Under the pieces are notes generated by a model. The model searched no databases, was not told where the DNA came from, and saw only the letters and a list, made by a program, of their open reading frames with translations. A stretch of 64,000 nt of DNA, from positions 22,650,392-22,714,391 of the forward strand of contig QCXZ01000003.1 in the NCBI GenBank assembly GCA_025024175.1, in the 5' to 3' direction. Positions within the stretch are counted from its first letter, which is position 1. Each line of letters starts with the position of its first letter. Source of the DNA: Rhyzopertha dominica. Taxonomy: Eukaryota; Arthropoda; Insecta; Coleoptera; Bostrichidae. A program made the position numbers and the translations under genes. This document shows, in pieces, positions 45,730 to 58,824 of this stretch.

Positions 45730-48275
45730 ACAGCTTCGCTTTTATTTATATATAGATTAGTATCGGAATATTTTAAAGGGGTGTGCATGTTACAACTTGC
45801 ACATAACTTATGTTGTTTTGCGTGGGCAGCAGCATCCGGAGGACGCCATATATGGCTTTACTATGTCTCGACGACGACTACGATTATTGCTACTACTAGT
45901 GGTCCACTAGCATATATTCAATAAAACAGTTCAGTTATTAAAACATGAAGACTGTTTGGTGGATCAAACGCGAGAAAATAAACATGGTACCATTTGATTG
46001 GCGCGCTAATGTTCTTACGCATGTGGTTACCACGGCAAGAGAAAGCTACAGCCAGAGAATACCACACTGGTTTATTAAGACGAAATATTGCACTGTCGCT
46101 TCTGGCATATATCCATAAAAACATTTCAGCTGTTAAAACATGATTCGCGATCAGGTCGAAAAAATAACAAAATCACATTTTTTCCGGTTCTTGTTTACAG
46201 AGAAAAAAATGTGAAAGTATGGATTTTCAATATCCGTTTCAAATACCTCGATATTCCGCCACGGAGATGACGTAAAAGGTTCTCAAGGTGACGAAAGCGA
46301 GAAACGCCAATAATCGCCAGTGCTCTAGCGGCATTGCAAGTAATATTTGTTTACATTTTTTGAGCTGCGTCGCGTTGCCAATGTGGGCAAACTTTCGTGA
46401 TATCGTGAGGAAAGTACTCGTAATCTGGCATTCTGACATTGATACCTATTTGTGAAAATAACTTAAATTATCCTTCAGTCAGTTTATTCTATAATGAACA
46501 GTTCAAATTTAATAAGCGCATTCACTGGCCTTTTGTTGAAAAGCACTTTATCCATTAAACCTGCTTTTGAACCAATGTTTTTATTATGAGGAATTAAACG
46601 ACGCTTGACGCTTGATAATGTTTAAAGTTTGTATACTTACGTATGAGAACGATATGATAAATTTTGAAACTGTCAGGACTGTCTCTGGCCGTCGTTAGGA
46701 AGAAAACGGTTAAGTACCACCGACAATATCGCACGTTCGCACGTGCTGCATGTGTCCCATGTGCAACGTAATAACCCTAACCTAACTCTAGCCACGCGTT
46801 TTTGTTTACATAGTTAGGATGGTTAGGTCAAACTTTCGAGTTTCGAGTGGTGGAGCGTAAGNTGTAGAAGTATTTGGGTAATCTGTTGGTTTTTTTAAAT
46901 GTAAGAATGGCTTATGTTAAGAAGTATTTTTATAAACAATTACAGATTATTCCTATGTTTACGGCAAAGACGATTAAAATCGTCTTTGGTTTACGGTTAT
47001 ACCTTCGCCTCTCTCTCTCACTCCCATTGCATTATTGTATTTCTCTGGCTATTTATAAAACTGACAACAGTGAGCACCTTGTTGCCTAGGGAGCTCTAAC
47101 AGTGCGCATGACGGAAATTAGGAACCTTTTGCGTAGTTGTTGGCGGATTTAAGAAAATGTTTGAAACAGGGTAATTTTTCTACCACCGTTTGTTACGAGT
47201 TGAATTAATCTAAAAGCAAAATAGATGCGTAGCACTAGTATTCATGACGTAAGCAATAAAAGGCATAGGTTAAAACTATCAAATTTTAATGTGCGGGACG
47301 ACCCTATTGTACTATGGATGTATCAATTTAACAAATAGAGTCTACATAGTCCATATCAGCAGTCATTTAAAGGGCACTAACATAAATCGTTTTCAAGAAG
47401 CTTAATAGTAAGATAAGGGGTCGATGAAACTATTAATTCAAACAGGCAACTGAGTTGTAAACATTGATTACCATATCAATTGATGGTCTATACATTTAAT
47501 CCAGTACATTCTCAATTAGTGATTAGTTTGTATAATTCGTTATTCACATTAGTTACACGCGCGAAAAGCATGCGAGTGATAAATCAAGGCTTGTGCCTAT
47601 AGAATTTGCAGGTGTAACAATCTTGTTAGATGTTGAACTTATATTACTAAGGCATCATGAAATGTAACCTCGCTTCTTTGCGTGACTACTAACTGTATAC
47701 TATAAACCTTTAATACGGCAAACAACATGTTTGGTGTAATACAGCTATAATTAATGTCAAAATTGGCGTTAATTGTCCATTGTTTATAATGCAATGTAGT
47801 TGCTCGTTTAGAGTTTACAATTTTTTCAGGAACTAACAAATAAAATAGGTAATATTTATGTGAAACGTTAAATTTTACAAATTTTCTGCTCTAGTTAGTT
47901 ATGTCAAACTTGCACCGAAGAGGATAACATGTATTTTGCAGGCGCATCCACCAAATTTGATTATCGTTTTTCACTGTCGGTATGAAGCCTTACACGATAT
48001 TGCAATAACGACCGGTTACCACTGTAAATATTAAGTAAACCTTAGTATGCAGTTACTGAATGGAAACGTCTGTCGTCTGTAGCGCAATTTCGAATTTTGA
48101 GAAAAACATGTCAGCTTTATATATTTTACACTTGGTGAAATGGCAAATACTTTTTGCGGTAAAGATTACATATGATTAGTACGCAAGATAAAAATAAATA
48201 TAAAATCTGGTATATTGGGGTATGATCTTTATTTATTAAATATAAGTATTTTGCATACTTGGTGAACGTCAAATA
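45730..48275. other. Unassigned 2.5 kb downstream of the MBF2-family gene
   Basis: A loosely repeated phrase (AAAACAGTTCAGTTATTAAA near 45922; AAAACATTTCAGCTGTTAAA near 46118) suggests another diverged repeat. A short CCCTAACCTAAC at 46776 resembles insect telomeric TTAGG but is only about two units. The rest shows no gene. Confidence 0.4.
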
Positions 48276-50859
48276 TCAATGTCCGAATATTTGAACTAAA
48301 AAATTAAAACCTCTTCCTGCCCCTCCTGAATATAGCCTAATGGTTACGTTTTTGTATCCAACTCCACCACGTAGTATACTGGCATAACCTGTTTGTCCAT
48401 TGAGTTGGTGATCGTAAATCCTTATTGCTGTGATCGTTTCATTTCGTACATGGCCGGGTGTATAACCAGGATATTCAATCACTTTTTGTCTCGACGACCA
48501 CCATCTGGCGGATTTTATGAATGACTGGAAAAAAGTGTTGAATAGATTTGCTAACGTTTTTCACTGGGTATGTTTTGATAACATCTAAGATTATATGTAG
48601 TACTGATGCGAGTATTGAGGTAAATGGAGTGAGCGCCGGATTTAAAATGACTATTGATTTCATAACGAAATTCTATAAAATTTGAAAGTAGGGATTTTCA
48701 TATTAATTTTGGAATGTTATTATAGACATGCCACAAAAGACTATTTAGGTTCATTTTATATTAGTTAGTTTTCAAGGTCTTCACACTAAAATACTATTAA
48801 CAATTTTTATAAAAAAATCATTTACGTGATAAAGCTGTGCTAAGTATTAAATTTAATCTAAATTTTAAATAAAGCGTTTGTTTTGTCTTATCCTGTATTA
48901 AAAATTTATTCAACATTTTGATCGCGGTATCTACTCTTAGATAATAACAAAAAAATCTTCTCTTGTCAATTTCTTAAATATTGAATTTTTTAAAGTAAAA
49001 AAGTTACTGTTACTAACGACGAAATGTACCTGATTGAATAATAATCTGTCCACTGGCCAGATGTAACCAATGAATAGGTTGCTTCCATATTGCGCACTAT
49101 AGTTGTAGTTGTTGTAAAAGCTTGGTGGAAAGTAGTATTTTTCCAATCCTCTGAAAAAAAAAACATTAACGTGCATAAGAGAACTATATCAGACTTTATA
49201 ATACGGACATAAATATACATTTTTTATACAATGATTCCACCCTTACTCAAAATACATTAACTGCTTCTTCAGGGACAAAAAAACGGTAGCCACGCATTTT
49301 TTTTTGATTACAGGAAACGTAAAAAGTCACTTATTAAAGCCAAGTCAGGACTGTAGGGTATATTAGTAATTAATTTGATACCATTACATTGAAGAAAAAG
49401 CGATTATAGCGCGAGCAGTATTATGCGATATAGCATTATCATGATGAAGAATGACTTCACGTTTACGATTGTTTTTTTGCCACTCATCAATGACTTTTGG
49501 CAATCAAATTATTGTATATCATTCAGCATTTTCTGTACGACGATGCTTTAAACACGCAATCATTTGTTTGGAAGTGTTTGGCCATTGAACAACTTCTATT
49601 GGCTAATTTTCATTTTTCATTTTGATACATTCATACTGACCATTATTATCCATTATCTATTATTAAATATTCTTAACATTTCTTTGTATTGTATCGTTTC
49701 ACTCGATCTTCTTTTTGGGCTGTAGTCAGATTATGAGATACCTATCCAAAGAGAGCAAAGTCTTTTGATGGCTATTTGCGCATGCAAAGTGGAATTAAGG
49801 TTTAAGAAATGTGCAAGGTTGCCTCAATTTCGTTGTATGTAATATAATGATTTTTATCAATCATTTGATGTACAGTATCAATATTTTTCGCTACAATAGA
49901 TGTTGCTGGACGACCATTCCTGGATTGACCGTGCGCCGAAGCACGAACACATTTTAATTCTTGATGGAAGCAGCGATATATGTATGTATAGTCGTTTTTG
50001 ATGGAGGTTTATCCCCAAACGGAGAAACTAAATGTTCCATGCACTGCTGTTGAGTCATACCTCAATCAAAATCGTAGTAAATTATAACGTGAACGTTTTC
50101 TCGGGTTAGCTCCATTTTCAGGCAACTCGAATACTTTAAAACCANACACTGTTTAAAAGATTTTTACATCAGGCAAAAACACCACACTTCTCACAGATTA
50201 TACTATGACAGGACTTATTTGTTGCTAAGCGGCACAAAATGTTTTGACTGTTCTATGTATTAAGTTATATGTACTTAGTCTTCTTAAGACTTTCACGGCC
50301 GGCGTTGTATCTGGTAATGATTTCTTCCGGGCTTTTATGCCGTGGTCCAAGGTGTCCCTTTTTCTTCTCATACGTTTTGCTGCCCTTCGCTCAGTTCAGA
50401 TTACATCAGCGAAACCTGAACATCACTGAAGATGCTGCCCGCGAAGAGCAGCGAAACGTATGAGAAGAAAAAGGGACACCTTGGACCACGGCATAACAGC
50501 CCGAAAGAAATCATTACCAGATTATATGTACTTATATTATTAAATTCTTATTTATTATTGCTATGCACTTTCTGGAAGGTTCAAATATATGTTAATGAGA
50601 GACCGATTTCGATCCTACGGTATCACTCTATACAGTACAAAAGTACGCATGTTCATATATAGCCTTACCTGTAAGTACCGTTGATCGTAGTTGCGTTGGT
50701 AAAATTCTTGGATGGAGTGAATGGTTGATAAAATGGATATGGGACCCAATTCGGAAACGGATAAAATGCTTGTGGAGGTGCGAATTGCGAAGAACTTATT
50801 TGTAACGTACAACAAACAATAGCTGATAATACTAGAATGCCGGTTATGCTTGTCGACAT
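48276..50859 (-). CDS. MBF2-family secreted protein, three exons
   Basis: Arthropod-specific secreted family, first named for silkworm MBF2 and often annotated as salivary secreted peptide; function in most insects is unknown. Exons: 50859-50669, 49150-49030, 48524-48276, with consistent phases, encoding 186 residues. It has a signal peptide (about residues 1-24, MSTSITGILVLSAIVCCTLQ), a Pro/Phe-rich segment (APPQAFYPFPNWVPYPFYQP), N-glycosylation sites (NFTNATTINGT) and a Tyr/Asn-rich stretch. The MBF2 core then follows: LFIGYIWPVDRLLF, VIEYPGYTPGHVRNETITAI, GGVGYKNVTIRLYS, ending GRGFNFLVQIFGH. The 1.5-kb first intron contains a mariner remnant and a palindrome. The N-terminal Pro-rich extension looks longer than in most family members. 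Confidence 0.88.
49290..50100 (-). mobile_element. Mariner-like transposase remnant 2
   Basis: In intron 1 of the MBF2-family gene, the minus strand reads LHHDNAISHNTARAIIAF (second catalytic Asp block), then about 20 residues later IPYSPDLALISDFL. This is the mariner D-D catalytic layout. Upstream parts near 49880-50090 fit the N-terminal half but are broken. No TIRs are certain. Confidence 0.75.
50311..50520. repeat. 210-bp palindrome with hammerhead-like cores
   Basis: CTGGTAATGATTTCTTCCGG (50311) to about 50385 is the inverted complement of 50446-50520, leaving a spacer of about 60 bp. On the plus strand CTGAAGA (50427), stem GCTGC/GCAGC and GAAACGTA follow the order of a Penelope-type hammerhead, with CTGAAGA for CTGATGA. 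The mirror copy is more diverged. It probably represents two head-to-head fragments of a Penelope-like LTR in MBF2-gene intron 1. Confidence 0.6.
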
Positions 50860-52889
50860 TTTGCATTCAGGTGATATTCTAAACTACACTTTAGTACAGA
50901 TTATTCGCAAGTGCAAACTCTTATACGTAGCTAGGTAGTGTGATCTGTAGATAAGCAGTGTAAATGTTTAACCTGTATCATTAGCAAATTTTGCTGATTA
51001 AAAGGTATTGCTTTTGTAAATTGTGGAAGCTTCTGTTCCTACGTGTGTGAAGAGAAAAATACATATTGCAATTTAATAAGTGTTGCAAGCACAATATAGA
51101 TTATAAGGTGTTTGGAAATTTTGTACTAAATTTGTATCTGGGTAATCATGATCTGTATTTACATGTCATATGTTTGTAGAGTTAGTTTTCTCGATTAACA
51201 AGTTACAATCTGAAAACGAAATAAATTTGCAATTAATTTCAAAGTTGATTAGTACGCATCAACGAAAATAATTTTACGAAGCTTGTAAAACTGTAAAATG
51301 CATGCTGTATATATAGTATATATTATTTCATAGGTAATCTTCGTGTCAAATTTTTTATAAAGATCAGCAAATTTAAAGTAATTTTAATCTAATGTCAGGT
51401 TTGTCAATGTACCTTGGAATATTTTTGAATTTACGTACTATTGTCTAGGCATGTTTTATGCGCGAGTTCAGAGAAAACTAAACCTTTTTACATCTCTGTA
51501 TCCTTATTGTGTTAGTAAATATTGATTGTAAAGCCAGGAATTTTCTTAGTGTTTTAATATAATCATAAGTAATGATATAATGCGCAGTGTTTACATTTTC
51601 GCCTGAATGGTCTTTATTTTAAACTTTTGTTGTAACAGTGAGGTTCAATAAACATGATTAAAATGTGGTGTGCAATAACATGATTTTTTGAGAGCACCCC
51701 CGACCTAATCTCAAAACAATAAGTATAGGAAATCCAATTTTTTTTCATTAAATTTTAGAGAACAGTTTAAGTGCATTATACACTATATATTTACTAGATA
51801 TAAAATGCGGTTGGAAAAGTAAATTAACTTTTGTTTGAAAAATGCTGTGCTAAATAAAGCTATTTGTCAGAAAATATTTATTCGTTAATTTTTTTTCTGG
51901 GCATGTGTAGCATGCTCTAGAGCTGCTCGTTAGATATTAAATTTAATGCTTTTTAGTTGTAGTTTTTTCTATTTCTATGTTGAAATTTTAAGTTGTTTTT
52001 CTTGTTGTTTTTATTTGATTAATTGCTAGTAAATATAATTGGGGGTTTCACAATTAATGTTGTTTTTGAAAATACTATGCGTAGCACCTAATAATTCCTA
52101 CTCGAGATTTATTTAAAAAAATCTGTTATATTTTTAGGTGCAATAATATCAATTGAATTCAACTGCATTTATGTTGGCATGAACTGTTATATGCCAATCG
52201 TATCCAGAGGACTTAATAAAGATATCAACACATCTTTTAAACAAAAGTTTAATAAAATCAATATCTTTTATTGTACTAATTACTGTAATATATTCAGGAT
52301 GTCCATTATCTGGGCAACAGACAATTCCTTTTCTTAGTGGAAACTTAGTTTGATATTTACAGCGTTTTAGAAGAAAATAGCTGCTAAACAAAAAAAGAGA
52401 TGCCATTTTTACTGTTAGATTAAGATTAATAACGTTCTGTTTTTTTTCTGTAAAATTTAACACGCTCCCTTTTTAAAATGTTATTAAAACTTAAAGTGAT
52501 GTGTTTATTGCTTTACCAACAGAAGCAAAATTTAATTTTCTTCCTATTTGGTATTTGTTCGTATATTTAATGCTTTAGGCTTAATAGATTTTTTGCTCTA
52601 TTTATGTGTCTAGCGCTGACAGTACTATCACTTCTATAATATTTTTAAGGACAAAATTTTGCGTTTTCTAATTTATGAATCGTATTTGGTCGTATTTGTT
52701 ACAATCCGGGACACATTGTTTGTGGGTTTATTTGTTTAGACTTATACAATCTCTATTGATGTGTCTAATATGTTATTCTTTACATGGTCCCTCAATAAAG
52801 TCACACTATGAGATTTTGAGATCTAGCGGTTCAGTTAACTTCCCCTCCTCATCCCAGTCTACTGGTTTGGAAACCTTATTTCTAAGTTA
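50860..52889. other. Upstream of the MBF2-family gene, no gene seen
   Basis: It should contain the MBF2-gene promoter just above 50859. A 104-residue minus-strand frame (52463-52149, with KFPLRKGIVCCPDNGHPEY) is open but matches no family I know and has no supporting signals; I do not call it. Confidence 0.35.
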
Positions 52890-53215
52890 TATTCAAAAAT
52901 ATTGTTTAGCGACACCTATGAATCGAAATAGATTTTTGCACTGTAAGGTACCATGGTCATGCTCATGTCATACACCCATGCAACCTTTGCACCTTTTCGC
53001 ACCTTTAGGTACTATGGTGCATGTTGTCATATCCAAATTTGATATATATACCATCATATTCAGCATCAAAAATCACGTTTAACGGCACCCATGAAGAAAG
53101 TTGTACCNCGGTGTATGTTCATGTGTCTGTCATAATAATTAAACAAAATTTGACATGCACCATCAAACCATCATGCTTAGCACCAAAAATCACGCTCAGC
53201 GACACATGTGAAGGA
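52890..53215. repeat. Degenerate direct repeat, three units
   Basis: AATATTGTTTAGCGACACCT (52898), AATCACGTTTAACGGCACCC (53069) and AATCACGCTCAGCGACACAT (53189) head similar blocks with CATGCACC/CATGGTGC-like middles. Spacing is about 170 and 120 bp. Open frames spanning this region (52675-53416) are repeat-driven and are not called. Confidence 0.45.
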
Positions 53216-55018
53216 ATATATAAAATTTTGTTGATCCTATGGGCAACACGACGCTTAGGAGCCGACATCCCACTATCTATGGACGGACGGCAAATCAAGC
53301 ATATTCTTTATCTTTTTATTTCAGATGTCATGTTTTCAAAAAATGTCAGGTTATGTAGAAATGATGGTTTTTTACGATGTGTTGTTAATAAAGAGGGTCA
53401 TGAAATTCAAGAGTGAAAATACTCAGGGTGTCCCATTACAAAAAAAAATGAGTTGGCTGCTGCTCAGATAAAAGGCGACAACCTGTGTACATGAAAGAAA
53501 TTTTAAAATCTAAAGATTATGATTTGATTAAACTTTTGTTTAAAAAATAGTTCGATATCATCAACTTCAATTGAGTTAGAAAATATTACGGTAGTTCTGA
53601 GCACTCTGTATAATGTAGATGGCTTGGATGTGCCAAAAGCCGTAGAAAAACGACTTAAAATTATTTGGTATTTTATAAAAAGCTACAATGCAACCGCGTT
53701 TTAGCTAATAATTAGCATAGATGCATTTACTTGTCGACTTTAAGACTAATACTTTGTTTTCTCTTTTCACGCTTAATATGTTTTGCGCCGTATGTTTATA
53801 ATAGTTATACTTTCACTTAACAAGGCTTCGAGTATGTAAGAATTTCGCTTTGTGCAATTAATAAAGTTTTAGATGTTTGTATATACTGCTGGAGTCATTA
53901 CTGTGAAGCCGGTCCGCAGTAACTCTAATATGTAGAGGACAGTAATGGCATATTCCAATGCGCTACTTAAAATACGTATTACATAACATATTTTGTTTCT
54001 TAACAAATTCCTAATCTATTTCAGATTGCATACAATAAATTTGCAAATGGTGTATCGAAGAAGGGCTCTTGATTGTCATAACAATATATCCACTTCTGTT
54101 TATACAAGGTGTATGTATACTAGCGGCACCTTGTGGGTGCGCATGATTTTATTTCAATTTTGCGTAAATTCACTATTATTTAAGTAACTTTTCTAACATT
54201 TGGGACGGTAGGCTTATGAAATTTTGACATTATTGTATTTTGTATCATAAAAAGTGAAAAACCATCTAATAAGAAATTACTAAATTTTCAACAAGGAAAT
54301 AAATTATTTTAACCTTAACCACAAACAGGAAGACGCACGAAATCAGTATTTGAATACTGTGTGCAACGTAATCTCTATTTTGATGAAAGCATGTATTTAT
54401 TCCGTTCCCAGATTTATGTACATTTTGCAACATATTTCATCAAGTTCGGTAAGGGTATGTCTTATATATGTATAAGTGTTTTTATATATTCTCCTGTTAA
54501 ACCCCACAGTAAATAAAGACGAAATCTGTTGTAAAATATTGTCGCACCCTGGCCTATAGGGTGCGAGCTGTTAGCGTTGCCGAAGATTAGTACCTAAAAA
54601 CTTGGGACAAGGGCAAGAATGATAAGACTTAGCTCGTTTTAACATAAACTTTATTAACAATATTAAAATAAATATGTAAACAAACACAGGTACATAAAGT
54701 AAGTAATAAACCGTTAATAAAGACAAAAGTAGTGGATTAAACAGTGTTGGAACTTGCATTGTTGCTTGAGGGTCGGCTACTGCCTGCGGGTCTTCGAGTC
54801 TAAGTATTAGACTAATTTATGATTGATTATTTGCACTATTTATACTAGAATAAGCGCATACGTCACATAGATCGTACGACGCGTAAATTGCTGAACTAGC
54901 ACATAATCCGCCGTTNACGGGAAGTGCTTCGAACAGAAAAATGCTGATACTGACGTTAACTATGAAACTGATTTATAATTATACTTGAACTGAACTGTAG
55001 ATTATCTGTTTGACAATA
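53216..55018. other. No gene seen; one solo element terminus
   Basis: CAGGGTGTCCCATTACAAAA at 53425 is another solo palindrome-type terminus. The remaining sequence to 55018, including a hydrophobic 62-residue minus-strand frame at 54571-54759, has no recognised content. Confidence 0.35.
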
Positions 55019-56064
55019 CAGGATGTTAATTAAGTATGTACCATAACTTTAACAGGCGAATCTCAGAGTTATTTTAAGACAAAAACTTCATATAAACATG
55101 GGTCCTCAAATGCTTCGTTTTCAAAATACAGGGTGTTAAACTTAAAAAAAATGTTTTTTTTGTAAATATCATAAACATCTTTTACCCAATTTTGATGAAA
55201 TTTGATAGTGTTAATACTAGTGTTAAGGGGCTCATTTGGCTCTGATTTGATTAAATTTATTAAGTCCAGTGGCGTCCCGGAGGGCATCTTAATCAATATT
55301 TTTGACAAAAAGTGTGCGCCACTGACTTTTTAAAAACTTTTGTATTTTTTTCGTATTAATCAACTAAAAATAAATTTTTTTGTCTCTTGAATTTTTGTAT
55401 CTTGCTTAGTTTTCAAGAAAAAAATTAAGTCTACTTAATAGGTTATTCCTGGACCACACAAGAAATATGGGGAAACATTTAATTTGAAAATTATTTTTTT
55501 TATAAACAAAACAAGTAAACAGTAAATTAAATGTGTGTGTTTATTTGTTGTTGATACATAATTGTAAATACAAATTGAAAAAAAAACAAATTAAAAAAGA
55601 AATGTTTCCCCATATATCTTGTGGGCCAGGAATATGCAATTAAGTAGACTTAATTTTTTTTCTCGATAACTAAGCAAGATTCGATAAAAAAATTCAAGAG
55701 ACAAAAAAGTTGTATTTTTAGTTTTTAACGTGAAAAGATATAAAAGTTATAAAAAATCAGTGGCGCACATTTTTTTGTCAAAAACATTGATTAAGGTGCC
55801 CTCCGGGACGCAACTGGACTTAATAAATTTAATCACATCAGGGCCAAATGAGTCCCTTAACACTAGTATTAACATTGTCAAATTTCATTAAAATTAAGTA
55901 AAGGACATTTACGATATTTACGAAAAACCATTTTTTATAAAGTTTAACAGCCTGCATTTTGAAAACGAAGCATTTGAGGACCCATGTTTATATGAAGTTT
56001 TTGTCTTAAAATAACTCGGAGAATTATCTGTTACAGATATGGTACATACTTAATTAACACTCTG
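55019..56064. mobile_element. Palindromic element G, 1046 bp, TA-flanked
   Basis: It begins CAGGATGTTAATTAAGTATG and ends CATACTTAATTAACACTCTG, with TA on both sides (55017-55018 and 56065-56066). The arms are complementary almost to the centre (near 55540). Landmarks facing each other are TTCGTTTTCAAAATACAGGG, CTAGTGTTAAGGGGCTCATT and CCAGTGGCGTCCCGGAGGGC. An internal ACAGGGTGTTAAACTT at 55130 looks like a second terminus nested in the arm. No coding capacity. Confidence 0.88.
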
Positions 56065-56066
56065 TA

Positions 56067-57540
56067 TAGGAATCATTTTATAAAAACGGAAATATCATTA
56101 GAGCAAGAAAGACCCATCATTCGGTTAGTGTTTTGCTTTTATTATCGTTTACTAAAGCTATAATGTGCCATTTTATTTGGCAACCTCGCTATAAATTTTT
56201 AGAAACAAATTAAGTAAATTATGAGGGCGCATAAAACTTTTTAAAGACAAAAACAAGGACATCATGTGCATTAGTATTAGTATTATTATTATATATTATA
56301 TATTAGTATTATATTTTATTCTGTAAGTTTATACTCCTAACCTCTTAAACAGTTTTGCTTATTAAGTGTCATCTTGCCTACTTGGTTTAATAAGTATAGA
56401 TAAGTTACACACCCACATATTTGATTAGCCCAAATACAGATATACCTACTACCAAGTAACAAGTTCGTTTATTTCTCTGAAAATTACGTTTTGATTATAC
56501 TTTGCAAACCTCATTATTGTGCAGTAGCACGTACTGAGAAACTTGCATGATTAATAGTACCCCTAGCGTGCCTAATTGTTTATAATTATCCGACCAGGTA
56601 TTAGAAGTAGCGTTTTACTGCCGTCATTGCACCTGTTATAGAGAGCCATGCCCTGTAGATATTTAAAAGTCGTGCAATGTCGCGACCAAGAATAGATTTA
56701 TTGCGTTAACCGTGTTTACAAATTTAGGACTGAGTAACGTAGACTAATTCCGCTACTAGGGCAAAAGCAATCAGGTATTCATCACACGATGAGCAACAGC
56801 ATGTCCTCCTTCCAGCACATGGCTTAGGTGCTTTTATTTGTAATCATCGCTCGGGTCGTTTCTTTTGCTTCCTCATACGATGTATTCCTAATATGGTGTG
56901 AGAGCGGAAAAGTTTCAGTTATCACTAATGGCCAAGTAAAATCTGATCTGCGATATCTTACCTGCAATAATTATCTAGAGAGATAACACATTTTGGCCCG
57001 TATTATTGCAATGTTGCACTTAAATTACTTTGTTTATAAACCAAGTGCCGGAATATTAGATGTTTCCCAGTTGTGAGGTGAGAAAGTTTTGCTCTATTGT
57101 AATCTCGTTTACTGGTTTGTTTTGTAAAATAGGTGTTTAACGGTGTGCCTTTGGCGGTGGTTGAGTAATTTAGACACTACAGATAAATGACTCATTTGTA
57201 AGTTATTGGCAACAACCTGTTACGGTGATCTGTTCTCCCATTATCACATGCTTGGAAATGGTCAATTGTGGATACATGTCTCCGCAGTATTCCCAAGTAA
57301 GTTTAAGACAAAAAAGGTAAGTTTAACAATATTAACCTCGACGAAAAGTATCTTGTATGTTGTGACTTCAACTTACCATCCATTGCCATCCTCGCATTCT
57401 TGCTATAAGCCTGCAAATTGTACTTCATCCAGTTAACTTACTTTGTCGCCTCTGGTAGCTTTGGTGGGTTTCTAGTTTCTGCAATACAATGGTTATGTTA
57501 ACCTTTCAGGCAATGTTCTCAACCTGCTACCTTCTGAAAC
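56067..57540. other. No gene seen
   Basis: AT-rich DNA with an AT-microsatellite-like patch (ATTAGTATTATTATTATATA near 56274). No other feature is recognised. Confidence 0.35.
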
Positions 57541-58080
57541 ACCTTGTACAGTGGATGTTTACCATGGTGCCCCTGAATTTTATCTGATAGTTAATAGGTT
57601 AAGTAACATTAGACGAGAAAATTGTCCTGCGTTGAGTGTCTACATTGACTTCATTAAAGCATTCGATAATATTGATCATTACATTTTGCCAAATATGTTA
57701 GAGGCAGTGGGATTGCTGGCCGCCTGTTGCTGCCGTAGACGGTGCCTACACTCCTTCAACATGATTTGGACAAACTTGGAACGGAAACATTGCTGCATAA
57801 CCTTTGATTTTAACACAATTTACATTACCAGAGTTGAAGTAGTGAATACCATGGTGTATGTATGATCAAAAAATGACGTTCCGTGAACAGCCGGGATTCA
57901 TATTTAAACTAGACTATGATTTTAAACCTTGGTGATCATTAAAATCATTATTTATGACTTATGTCAACAGTATATTCACCTACAGCTCGGTAGTGCCTAG
58001 AATACATCAATGCTATCGAGCGTGTGCAAAATAAATTTTTAAGATTAATATCTTACCATTCAACTGCATTTTAACTTTTT
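57540..58080 (+). mobile_element. Decayed LINE reverse-transcriptase fragments
   Basis: The plus strand reads SVYIDFIKAFDNIDHYILPN (RT motif A, 57635-57695). After a gap come NAIERVQNKFLRLISYH (58005-58058), the C-terminal block of Jockey/CR1-type ORF2. The middle of the RT is missing, so this is an internally deleted remnant. Confidence 0.7.
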
Positions 58081-58824
58081 AATTAAAAAACCGAATAATG
58101 CTGTGTGAACGTCGCTTTCTTCACAAAAGGGTCAAAAGCTACATACATTGTCTACTATATCACATCGTCTTTGTTATATACCTCAGCACTCAGCTACTTC
58201 CTATTCTAATTGATCTTTACTTAAATGCACAATTAAAACTTATAATTCATTGTTTTTAACTATCGATTATCGGAAAATTGAGGTTTTTTGTAATATCATT
58301 ATTAATGTATTTAGACGCAATGTCATTATTTAATATGTTATAGGGTTATCGTTTAATATTTAGCTCTATATATAATATATAATTGGTCTTTATTACAAAA
58401 CTAAAGCTTTACTGTGCATATATATGTGTTCACCTATATACTGTCAAAAGTGCATAAGGGATAATGTCCTAATTTTTTTATTAGTGAATATTGAGTGGGT
58501 TTGTCGAGTAGTGTTCCTATGTAATAAAATAATAAAATAAAATACATTATAAAAATCTCTTCTAGATAATAAACCATTAAGCAAAAATTACGTGTGCGTG
58601 TGTGATTACCTCAGAGATTTTAAATTTACTTTCTAAGATGTTTGAGACCTCACTGGCTCGTGCAGCTAACCGTTAGTTACAAATCTCTAATTTTGAAACA
58701 GTTAATTATATGGCGTTGAAATTTGGCAGAAGGATATTGTTGACACGCATAATAGCCAATGTATTTTCAGATTAAGATGAAGTTGATGAGCTAAAATGCA
58801 TTGAAACAAAACTACAGAAACGAA

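Noticed and set aside
46774..46790. CCCTAACCTAAC as an interstitial telomere repeat
   Set aside because: Only about two TTAGG units, which is common by chance in insect DNA.
52149..52463. 104-residue minus-strand frame
   Set aside because: No recognised family, splice or promoter signal, and the first third is low-complexity; kept only as a note.
52675..53416. Two overlapping frames of 131-135 residues
   Set aside because: They span the degenerate direct repeats and contain an n; repeat-driven.
54571..54759. 62-residue hydrophobic minus-strand frame
   Set aside because: The hydrophobic run comes from T-rich DNA; no start context or conservation evidence can be seen.
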